A DNA stretch of 11,184 nucleotides from NCBI GenBank assembly GCA_023443705.1, contig JAEZTD010000012.1, forward strand, positions 1 through 11,184, written 5' to 3'. Below, piece by piece: positions 1 through 4,757 of the stretch (positions are counted from its first letter, which is position 1; each line of letters starts with the position of its first letter). The DNA comes from Bacillota bacterium. Its GTDB lineage: Bacteria; Bacillota; Clostridia; Christensenellales; Aristaeellaceae. The notes beneath the pieces were generated by a model, which worked only from the letters and a program-made list of their open reading frames with translations, made no database searches and was not told the origin of the DNA. Position numbers and translations under genes: made by a program.

Positions 1-446
1 ATACGCCGCTGCTCGTGGGCGAGGGCATGACCGTATTCAGCCGGGAGCATACGCTGACGGAAGCCGAAGCCACTTTCGCCGAAGGGCTTTTCCGGGCGCT
101 TGGCAGGCAGACATGGGTGGATGAATACCAGATGGACGCAGTGACCGCGCTTTCAGGCAGCTCTCCGGCGTTTGTGTACATTTTCACGGAGGCGATGGCC
201 GATGCTGGTGTCGCCTGCGGCCTTTCCCGCGTACAGGCGGTCGAACTGGCCGCCCAAACGCTATTGGGCTCCGCCAAGATGGTGCTGGAGACCGGAATGC
301 ACCCCGGAGCGCTCAAGGATATGGTGTGTTCGCCCGCCGGCACCACCATCGCGGGCGTCCGTGCGCTGGAGGCGCACAACTTCCGTTCGGTGGTCATGGA
401 AGCGGTCATCGCGGCCAACGACCGCTCGGCTGCGCTCAATTCGTGA
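1..446 (+). CDS. proC: Pyrroline-5-carboxylate reductase, C-terminal part (5' end outside window)
   Basis: The last step of proline synthesis: NAD(P)H-dependent reduction of 1-pyrroline-5-carboxylate to proline in the cytosol. The reading frame is open from position 3 and gives 147 residues with no start inside the window, so the N-terminal Rossmann dinucleotide-binding domain is missing only because of the window edge. What remains begins with the end of that domain (TPLLVGEGMT) and continues into the helical dimerisation domain. The family signature region is clear: LSGSSPAFVYIFTEAMADAG near residues 51-70 and PGALKDMVCSPAGTTIAGV near residues 102-120. No frameshift is seen. The TGA stop overlaps the GTG start of rnhA (GTGA), so the two are probably co-transcribed and translationally coupled, although their functions are unrelated. 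Confidence 0.95.
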   Translation, partial: TPLLVGEGMTVFSREHTLTEAEATFAEGLFRALGRQTWVDEYQMDAVTALSGSSPAFVYIFTEAMADAGVACGLSRVQAVELAAQTLLGSAKMVLETGMHPGALKDMVCSPAGTTIAGVRALEAHNFRSVVMEAVIAANDRSAALNS

Positions 447-892
447 AACGGGTCACGCTGTACACCGACGGTGCGTGTTCCGGAAACCCCGGTCCCGGCG
501 GCTGGGGCTACGTGCTGATTTATCTCGAACACCGGCGGGAGATGTCGGGCTACGATCCGGACACCACCAACAACCGGATGGAACTGACCGCGGCGATCGA
601 GGGCCTCTCCGCGCTTAAGGAGCCCTGTGAAGTGGACATTTACACCGACAGCTCCTACATGGCCAATGGCTTTCTGAAAAATTGGGTTCTGGGCTGGCAA
701 AGGCGCGGCTGGATCAAAGCCGATAAAAAACCCGTGGAGAACCAGGATCTCTGGAAAAAACTGATCGAGCTTACGAGGAAACACGACGTTCATTGGAACC
801 TCGTCAAAGGGCACGCGGACAACGAGGAAAACAACGTATGCGACAAGCTGGCTACAGGCGCGATCAAACGATACCGCGAAAACAGGGTGTGA
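443..892 (+). CDS. rnhA: Ribonuclease HI
   Basis: Cuts the RNA strand of RNA:DNA hybrids (R-loops, primer remnants) in the cytosol. The 149-residue product matches the usual length of about 150-155. The four metal-binding catalytic carboxylates fall at almost exactly the E. coli spacing: D9 (YTDGACSGNPGPGG), E47 (NNRMEL), D69 (YTDSSY) and D134 (NNVCDKLA), with the flexible-loop histidine H124 (VKGHAD). The basic substrate-handle region (WVLGWQRRGW) is present at 81-90. The frame stays open upstream, but that segment reads through proC out of frame and has no family similarity; GTG 443 places the conserved first strand correctly. No strong Shine-Dalgarno precedes it, consistent with coupling to proC through the GTGA overlap. 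Type 1 RNase H rather than RNase HII/HIII is certain from the motifs. Confidence 0.96.
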   Translation: MKRVTLYTDGACSGNPGPGGWGYVLIYLEHRREMSGYDPDTTNNRMELTAAIEGLSALKEPCEVDIYTDSSYMANGFLKNWVLGWQRRGWIKADKKPVENQDLWKKLIELTRKHDVHWNLVKGHADNEENNVCDKLATGAIKRYRENRV

Positions 893-904
893 TGGGTAAA
901 ACGC

Positions 905-937
905 AGGATGAGATTCGCTTCGGCGGATCTCATCTTC
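905..937. repeat. 33-bp hairpin repeat, copy 1
   Basis: Identical over 33 bp to 1141-1173. Its core (907-934) is an inverted repeat: GATGAGAT pairs with ATCTCATC, extended by TCGC/GCGG (one G-T wobble) to a 12-bp stem closed by a C-TTCG-G tetraloop, one of the most stable RNA loops known. It lies 14 bp after the rnhA stop. Only TTC follows the stem, so it is a poor intrinsic terminator by the usual U-tract rule. Confidence 0.85.
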
Positions 938-940
938 AAG

Positions 941-971
941 GCATCGAAAAACCCTACGGTTTTTTCGATGC
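941..971. repeat. 31-bp near-palindrome with A/T-tract arms
   Basis: Eleven-base arms GCATCGAAAAA and TTTTTCGATGC are perfectly complementary and enclose 9 bases, CCCTACGGT; allowing one bulged T, two more C-G pairs form. As RNA it could be a weak bidirectional terminator because the A/T tracts lie inside the stem, but the G+C-rich part is very short. The inner part of the arms (TCGnAAAA) resembles those of the palindrome at 2413-2440 on the other side of the recombinase gene, so a protein-binding or recombination site is an alternative. Confidence 0.6.
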
Positions 972-988
972 GAAGGAAGGAATGCTGC

Positions 989-1026
989 GTGCGCCTGAAA
1001 TCCTCACGGATTTCCGTGCGGCGCAC
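989..1026. repeat. Two-part stem-loop
   Basis: An outer 7-bp stem (GTGCGCC with GGCGCAC, 989-995 and 1020-1026) encloses an inner 7-bp stem (GAAATCC with GGATTTC, 997-1003 and 1008-1014) with a TCAC loop. An asymmetric internal loop separates them. No T-tract follows. Function unknown. Confidence 0.6.
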
Positions 1027-1040
1027 TGACCAAAGGTACA

Positions 1041-1076
1041 GATAGCGCCACCAGTGTTCGCACTGGTGGCGCTATC
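1041..1076. repeat. Perfect 16-bp-stem hairpin with TTCG loop
   Basis: GATAGCGCCACCAGTG (1041-1056) is the exact reverse complement of CACTGGTGGCGCTATC (1061-1076), leaving a TTCG loop. The stem is long and G+C-rich and would be very stable as RNA on either strand. It is followed by CCATTC, not a T-run, so it lacks the tail of a standard intrinsic terminator. It could block convergent transcription, act as a protein-binding palindrome, or be an intergenic repeat family member. Confidence 0.8.
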
Positions 1077-1079
1077 CCA

Positions 1080-1104
1080 TTCCCGGCGTACACGCCGCCG
1101 GGAA
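1080..1104. repeat. 9-bp-stem hairpin
   Basis: TTCCCGGCG (1080-1088) is perfectly complementary to CGCCGGGAA (1096-1104), with a 7-base loop TACACGC. It follows the preceding hairpin after three bases, so the two would stack as adjacent stem-loops in RNA. No T-tract follows. Confidence 0.65.
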
Positions 1105-1140
1105 CGATTGAAACCCTACAGAGACTTTGTTGATGGTCTG

Positions 1141-1173
1141 AGGATGAGATTCGCTTCGGCGGATCTCATCTTC
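1141..1173. repeat. 33-bp hairpin repeat, copy 2
   Basis: Identical over 33 bp to 905-937, 236 bp further on and in the same orientation. The stem core is 1143-1170 with the same C-TTCG-G tetraloop. The flanking bases differ (TCTG before, TTCATG after, against ACGC and AAGGCA at copy 1), so identity stops sharply at the repeat edges. This suggests a discrete dispersed element or a local duplication. Confidence 0.85.
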
Positions 1174-1176
1174 TTC

Positions 1177-1210
1177 ATGTTCATGTGGAACATATCAAAA
1201 AATATTTTGA
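1177..1210. repeat. Two small AT-rich inverted repeats beyond the recombinase stop
   Basis: ATGTTC/GAACAT with a 5-base loop (1177-1193) and TCAAAA/TTTTGA with a 4-base loop (1195-1210). Read on the minus strand these begin 6 bases after the recombinase stop and could contribute to ending its transcript, but they are weak stems and the call is tentative. Confidence 0.35.
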
Positions 1211-1216
1211 ATCCCG

Positions 1217-2296
1217 CTACACGTCGTCGCTATCGGACTCTTTATCCGCCCGAAGAACCACACGCTTGGCCGCGAGGCGGCGGCGTTCGTCGCTCATCGC
1301 CGCGTAATGGCGTCGGGTCGTGTTGACGTCAGAATGCCCGAGAACATCCGCCACCAGGTAGATATCTCCGGTCTCCCGGTAGAGATTTGTGCCGAAGGTG
1401 GAGCGGAGTTTGTGCGGGCTCATGCGTTTTTTAAGGGGTGCAGCCTGAAGCGCGTATTTTTTGACCATGTTTTGTACGGCCCGTGTGGTAATGCGCCTGT
1501 CCTGCAGCGACAGAAACAGCGCATTTTCATGGCCGGGCAGCGGCGTTTGCCGCAGGCGCGCGTCCATGTACCGTTTGAGGACGTCCGCCACCTCGTCGGG
1601 GAAGTAGAGGATGGCTTGGTTGCCGCCCTTTCGGGTGACGAGAAAGCCGTTCACCTCAAAATCGATATCATGAATGTCCAATCCGACGCACTCGCTGACC
1701 CGGATGCCGGTACCCAGAAAGAGCGTGAGCATGGTGAGGTCCCGCAAGCTGGTATGCTCATGGAATTTTTTCTGCCGCTCGGAAAGCGCCGCGCCGGTCT
1801 CGGCCAGGTCCAGAATTCTCGCAACTTCGTCGATTTCCAGCCGAAGAATCGGCTTTTCGTGGCGCTTCGGCATATCTACCAGCGCGCTGACGTCAGAAGG
1901 CACCCGGCCGCGCTTAAAAAGGAATTTGAAAAAACTCCTGAGCGTCGAGAGCTTTCGCTGCTTGCCGAGTTCAGCGTTCGAAAACTCTGTATCATTTTCG
2001 TTAAGATACAGTGAAAGATAATCCAGAAAGGCGTCGATGTCGACCGGTTTGACGCGTGCCAGTTGGTCGTACGACCAGTCATCCGGGGAGAAGCCGCCAA
2101 AGACTTTGTGTTCATCAGCCAGAAATTTGAAGAACAGCCGCAGGTCCCGGGCATAGGCAAGCCGGGTCAGTGCGGTCGTGGTTGGTTCGATTGCGCGCAT
2201 GAACTCATGACAGGCGGAAGGCAATTCCTTCAGCGTATCGCGCAAAAGTTCGGTCTGACGCCGTGCGTTTGATTCGGAGTAAGATTGCGTTGGCAT
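1217..2296 (-). CDS. Tyrosine site-specific recombinase, XerS-like
   Basis: A DNA breakage-rejoining enzyme that forms a 3'-phosphotyrosine intermediate. All family catalytic residues are visible: R199 (GTGIRVSE), K223 (TRKGG), H295 and R298 (SPHKLRST), H321 (LGHSDV) and the nucleophile Y331 (RRHYA). The N-terminal SAM-like DNA-binding domain spans about residues 25-130. At 359 residues it is longer than XerC/XerD (about 300) and close to streptococcal XerS (about 356); the start of the N-terminal domain and the inserted segment before the arginine motif also look XerS-like from memory. The C-terminus is short and acidic (DKESDSDDV). Start is well supported: AAGGAG lies 5 bases before ATG. 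No excisionase, phage or transposon genes sit beside it, which favours a housekeeping chromosome-dimer resolvase over a phage integrase, but an element remnant is not excluded. Confidence 0.88.
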   Translation of the reverse strand: MPTQSYSESNARRQTELLRDTLKELPSACHEFMRAIEPTTTALTRLAYARDLRLFFKFLADEHKVFGGFSPDDWSYDQLARVKPVDIDAFLDYLSLYLNENDTEFSNAELGKQRKLSTLRSFFKFLFKRGRVPSDVSALVDMPKRHEKPILRLEIDEVARILDLAETGAALSERQKKFHEHTSLRDLTMLTLFLGTGIRVSECVGLDIHDIDFEVNGFLVTRKGGNQAILYFPDEVADVLKRYMDARLRQTPLPGHENALFLSLQDRRITTRAVQNMVKKYALQAAPLKKRMSPHKLRSTFGTNLYRETGDIYLVADVLGHSDVNTTRRHYAAMSDERRRLAAKRVVLRADKESDSDDV

Positions 2297-2306
2297 GTTT
2301 GCTCCT

Positions 2307-2334
2307 TGAAATACGGTTTGCTGAAATTCGGTTT
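2307..2334. repeat. Tandem 13-bp repeat in the recombinase leader
   Basis: TGAAATACGGTTT (2307-2319) and TGAAATTCGGTTT (2322-2334) differ at one base and are 15 bp apart. They lie directly upstream of the recombinase start, the first touching its Shine-Dalgarno. They may be a regulator or arm-type recombinase binding site, or chance. Confidence 0.4.
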
Positions 2335-2412
2335 ATGCGGAAACGTACGCAACGCACGCGGGCATGGCTGCGTGGGTAAAGCTCGATAAAACAACCGATT
2401 TCCCGCTATATT

Positions 2413-2440
2413 TATTCGTAAAAGCTGTCTTTTGCGAATA
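2413..2440. promoter_or_regulatory. 28-bp palindrome, candidate Xer recombination site or operator
   Basis: Eleven-base arms TATTCGTAAAA and TTTTGCGAATA match as an inverted repeat at 10 of 11 positions and surround a 6-base centre, GCTGTC. This is the geometry of a dif-type core (11-6-11), and it lies 117 bp upstream of a tyrosine recombinase gene. It begins 2 bases after the stop of the cysteine-rich gene on the minus strand, but no U-tract follows on either strand and the stem is A/T-rich, so it is a poor terminator. An operator for the recombinase gene is the main alternative. No clear match to the usual dif sequence was seen; the proposal rests on geometry and position. Confidence 0.45.
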
Positions 2441-2442
2441 GT

Positions 2443-2739
2443 TTAATCGGGCTTCCCTAGACCGTCAGAGGCGCTTTCCCTTGTCCGTTTGGGTCTGATT
2501 CCACGCACGCCGGATCTGGCGGTTGGTCGAGGCGAAACCTTTTGCTCAAATATGTCGGCGTCGTCTTCGCTCATGCCCGCAATGACTTCGTCGATTTCAA
2601 TGGACAGATAGTCGGCACCGCTTTTTTTTACGCATTGCATGCAGTTGTCGCAGCGCTTTTTGGAATCAATGTCGCAAACAAGGCAATCGCCGCAATCGGC
2701 GCAAAGCCGATCACCATCAAGAACGCAATATTTCACCAT
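2443..2739 (-). CDS. Small protein with eight clustered cysteines, function unknown
   Basis: A 98-residue soluble protein. The N-terminal third holds eight cysteines: C5, then CxxCxxCxxC (13, 16, 19, 22) and CxxCxxC (30, 33, 36), typical of zinc or Fe-S binding. A short acidic region follows (SIEIDEVIAGMSEDDADIFEQ, 46-66), then a basic, probably disordered tail (67-98). No signal peptide or membrane segment is seen. The frame is open to 2772, but ATG 2739 is chosen because GGAGG sits 6 bases before it and the cysteine pattern starts right after. It is divergent from lexA and shares the 144-bp promoter region. From memory, similar small Cys-rich proteins occur widely in Clostridia without an assigned role; this is not verified. 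A ferredoxin is unlikely because the spacing does not give CxxCxxCxxxCP. Confidence 0.75.
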   Translation of the reverse strand: MVKYCVLDGDRLCADCGDCLVCDIDSKKRCDNCMQCVKKSGADYLSIEIDEVIAGMSEDDADIFEQKVSPRPTARSGVRGIRPKRTRESASDGLGKPD

Positions 2740-2774
2740 GCTCATCCTCCATCGGGTTACCCCACTACCCAATC

Positions 2775-2803
2775 AGTATACGCCATTTCAATGCGGAATT
2801 CAA
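2775..2803 (-). promoter_or_regulatory. Predicted promoter of the cysteine-rich gene
   Basis: On the minus strand TTGAAT (2798-2803) and TATACT (2775-2780) are separated by 17 bp, a good sigma-A-type promoter. Transcription would begin near 2768, about 30 bases before the start codon. It is divergent from the lexA promoter; the LexA operator lies 18 bp upstream of this -35, so LexA might influence it but would not obviously block it. Confidence 0.6.
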
Positions 2804-2821
2804 GATTTACAAAAGAAAATC

Positions 2822-2835
2822 CGAACAAACGTTTG
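2822..2835 (+). promoter_or_regulatory. LexA operator (SOS box)
   Basis: CGAACAAACGTTTG fits the Gram-positive LexA box pattern CGAAC-N4-GTTYG. Its last three bases are the first three of the lexA -35 hexamer, so bound LexA would exclude RNA polymerase. This is the standard autorepression arrangement of lexA. The match and placement make the call strong without experimental support. Confidence 0.88.
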
Positions 2836-2861
2836 ATAATTTCCGCTCCGTGTGATATAAT
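2833..2861 (+). promoter_or_regulatory. lexA promoter
   Basis: TTGATA (2833-2838) and TATAAT (2856-2861) with a 17-bp spacer; the -10 is also an extended type (TGATATAAT). The predicted transcription start is near 2868, leaving a leader of about 16 bases containing GGGGG before the ATG at 2884. The promoter is strong by sequence, as expected for one held down by its own product. Confidence 0.87.
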
Positions 2862-2883
2862 ACATATGATCGGGGGTTTTGAC

Positions 2884-3486
2884 ATGCAGGAACGCGGCAT
2901 GAACAGCCAGCGGCGAATACTGGAGTTCATTAAAAAGGAAATTGAGTTAAAGGGCTATCCGCCTTCCGTCCGAGAGATCTGCGAGGCGGTCAATTTGAAA
3001 TCCACCTCCACAGTTCACGGACATCTGGAGCAACTCGAAAAGCGCGGGCTGATCCGGCGAGACTCCACCAAGCCCCGCGCGATGGAGGTGCTCGACAACC
3101 CGCTTTCCAAGGGGCGCAGCGTACCGCTCGTGGGTCGCGTGACGGCTGGCATCCCCATTCTCGCGGAAGAAAACATCGAGGATTACATCGTCCTGCCCCA
3201 GGACCTCGTCGGCTCTGACGACGAGCTGTTCGCGCTCAGGGTTCGCGGCGACAGCATGATCCGCGCGGGGATTTTAAGCGGAGACTTCATCATCGTCCGC
3301 AAGCAAAACCACGCCGACAATGGCGACATCGTCGTGGCCATGATCGAAGACGAAGCCACCGTCAAGCGCATCTACTTTGAAAAGGATGGCGTCCGGCTGC
3401 AACCTGAAAACCCCTACTACGACCCGATCTACTCCCGAAAGGTGTCGGTCGTCGGTAAGGTCACGGCATTGTTCCGAAAGCTGTAA
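2884..3486 (+). CDS. lexA: LexA repressor, SOS response regulator
   Basis: Represses DNA-damage genes and cleaves itself when RecA filaments form. The 200 residues contain a winged helix-turn-helix domain (about 8-70; GYPPSVREICEAVNLKSTSTVHGHL region) and the S24-type protease/dimerisation domain (about 80-200). The cleavage bond A88-G89 (VTAGIP), nucleophile S124 (GDSM) and general base K161 (TVKRI) are all present, so the protein should be autocleavable. Start choice: ATG 2884 has GGGGG 7 bases upstream and leaves a short leader from the predicted start of transcription; ATG 2899 (with AGGA 7 bases upstream) is a possible alternative giving 195 residues. The in-frame ATG at 2866 is too close to the transcription start. 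The gene is alone on its transcript, bounded by its SOS-box promoter and a terminator. Confidence 0.97.
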   Translation: MQERGMNSQRRILEFIKKEIELKGYPPSVREICEAVNLKSTSTVHGHLEQLEKRGLIRRDSTKPRAMEVLDNPLSKGRSVPLVGRVTAGIPILAEENIEDYIVLPQDLVGSDDELFALRVRGDSMIRAGILSGDFIIVRKQNHADNGDIVVAMIEDEATVKRIYFEKDGVRLQPENPYYDPIYSRKVSVVGKVTALFRKL

Positions 3487-3496
3487 ACATACTGAG

Positions 3497-3525
3497 GGCC
3501 CGCGCGGGATGCGCGGGCCTTTTTT
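3497..3525 (+). terminator. Intrinsic terminator of lexA
   Basis: A perfect 9-bp stem GGCCCGCGC/GCGCGGGCC (3497-3505 and 3511-3519) with a GGGAT loop is followed by six T (3520-3525). It starts 10 bases after the lexA stop. On the minus strand, where the ynbB transcript arrives, the hairpin is preserved but no U-tract follows, so termination there would be weaker. Confidence 0.93.
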
Positions 3526-3530
3526 CATCC

Positions 3531-4757
3531 TCATCCCATTGCACGAACCGCCGCCTCCACTGCCAAGCGCCCGTGCGCGTAGGTCAACCCGCCTTGCAGA
3601 TAACCGATGTACGGGACTCGGATGGGCGCGTCCGCGCTCAATTCAATGGATGCGCCGGCTACGAACGTCCCCGCCGCCATGATGACCTGATCCTGATAGC
3701 CGGGCATGTCCCAGGGCTCCGGAACCGCCTGACTGTCGACTGGCGAAACTCTCTGAATCGACTGGCAGAAGGCGATCAGCGGCTCCGGCGCGCCGAAACG
3801 GATGGCCTGAATGATGTCGCTGCGAGGCGCATCAAAGGCGGGGTGCACGTCATAGCCCATCTCATGAAAAGCACAGGCGGCGAGTACCGCGGTCTTGAGC
3901 GCTTGCGTGACGACGCTGGGCGCAAGAAAAAGGCCCTGAAAAAACAATTGATAGCCTGCGGCGTAGCTGCCAACCTCCGCGCCGATGCCCGGACAGGTCA
4001 GCCGGTACGCGACCTTTTCGACCGCGGCGCGCTTTCCGGCGACGTAGCCTCCGGTGGGCGCAAGGCCGCCGCCGGGGTTCTTGATCAGCGATCCGGCAAT
4101 CAAATCCACGCCGACTTCGGTCGGTTCTTTGGCGTTTGTAAACTCACCATAACAGTTATCGACCATCACCAGCGCACTGGGGTTTTTCGCGTGGATGCGG
4201 CGGGCGGCTTCCTCGATCTCATCAAGCGACAGCGACGGCCGCCAGTCGTAGCCTCTGGACCTCTGCAGCAGCACCAGCTTTGTGGTTTCGTCTATGGCGT
4301 CTGAAAGTGCGCCCATATCGATACGACCTCCGGAAAGCGGCACTTCTCGGTAGCCGATGCCAAAATCGGAAAGGGCGCCCTCCCCCTTCGCGCCGCCCGT
4401 CCCGATGACCTCTTCCAGCGTATCATAGGGCTTTCCTGCGCCGCATACGAGTGTGTCGCCCGGCCTCAAAAGTCCCTGCAGGCAGAGCGCCAGCGCGTGG
4501 GTGCCGGAGGCGATCTGCGGCCTGACCAGGGCGGCCTCGGCGCGGAACACCTCCGCGTATACCTGATCGAGCGCGTCGCGACCCACATCTCCATAGCCGT
4601 AGCCGGTGGTGGGCGCGAAATGCCGCTGGGAAATCTCGAATTTATTGAAGGCGGAGAGCACCTTGCGGGTGTTTTCAAGCTCTACCGCCTCCAGGCGGTC
4701 AAACACTGGCCGACAGGCTGCATCGCACCGGGCGATAAAATCTGTTATGTTGTTCAT
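3531..4757 (-). CDS. ynbB: PLP-dependent YnbB-family protein (methionine gamma-lyase / aluminium-resistance family)
   Basis: A 408-residue fold-type I pyridoxal-phosphate enzyme of the Cys/Met-metabolism-related group annotated as methionine gamma-lyase family or aluminium-resistance protein; the true substrate in this family is, to my knowledge, not established. Visible features: YGYGD (53-57), phosphate-contact region SGTHA (84-88), D200 in VMVDNCYGEF, expected to contact the pyridine nitrogen, and K226 in GSLIKNPGGG as the likely Schiff-base lysine. Length fits B. subtilis YnbB (about 420). The start ATG overlaps the miaA stop (ATGA), with GAGGAG 5 bases upstream, so it is translationally coupled and last in the operon. 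In B. subtilis ynbB also lies near miaA but separated by hfq and hflX, which are absent between them here. Confidence 0.88.
   Translation of the reverse strand: MNNITDFIARCDAACRPVFDRLEAVELENTRKVLSAFNKFEISQRHFAPTTGYGYGDVGRDALDQVYAEVFRAEAALVRPQIASGTHALALCLQGLLRPGDTLVCGAGKPYDTLEEVIGTGGAKGEGALSDFGIGYREVPLSGGRIDMGALSDAIDETTKLVLLQRSRGYDWRPSLSLDEIEEAARRIHAKNPSALVMVDNCYGEFTNAKEPTEVGVDLIAGSLIKNPGGGLAPTGGYVAGKRAAVEKVAYRLTCPGIGAEVGSYAAGYQLFFQGLFLAPSVVTQALKTAVLAACAFHEMGYDVHPAFDAPRSDIIQAIRFGAPEPLIAFCQSIQRVSPVDSQAVPEPWDMPGYQDQVIMAAGTFVAGASIELSADAPIRVPYIGYLQGGLTYAHGRLAVEAAVRAMG

Larger units (their letters stand above)
893..1216. other. Hairpin-rich intergenic block without a gene
   Basis: These 324 bases between rnhA and the convergent recombinase gene contain no credible coding sequence; the short open frames cross the hairpins and show no family resemblance. 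The block instead holds at least six inverted repeats in close succession (listed separately), two of them copies of one 33-bp element. None ends in a clean T-tract, so the block is not simply a set of standard intrinsic terminators, although some hairpins could still end or insulate the converging transcripts of rnhA and the recombinase. A non-coding RNA or a cluster of dispersed intergenic repeats are alternative readings; no homology can be assigned from the sequence. Confidence 0.7.

Noticed and set aside
326..892. Longer 188-residue version of RNase HI
   Set aside because: The extra N-terminal residues are proC read in another frame; the conserved protein begins at GTG 443.
907..934. Intrinsic terminator of rnhA
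   Set aside because: The stem is strong, but only TTCAAG follows; without a U-tract it cannot be called a standard terminator, although a role in ending the transcript is not excluded.
905..1173. CRISPR array
   Set aside because: There are only two copies of the repeat, 203 bp apart, with structured DNA between them and no regular spacers or cas genes.
1307..2014. 235-codon open frame on the plus strand inside the recombinase gene
   Set aside because: It is antisense to a gene with a complete catalytic residue set, has no recognisable motif, and is explained by the high G+C content and codon structure of the real gene.
1217..2296. Phage or integrative-element integrase
   Set aside because: No phage, excisionase, relaxase or cargo genes and no tRNA gene with attachment repeats are seen; neighbours on both sides are core genes. 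Kept as a lesser alternative.
2443..2739. Classic ferredoxin
   Set aside because: The cysteine spacing is CxxCxxCxxC and CxxCxxC without the CxxCxxCxxxCP arrangement, and the fold length does not fit.
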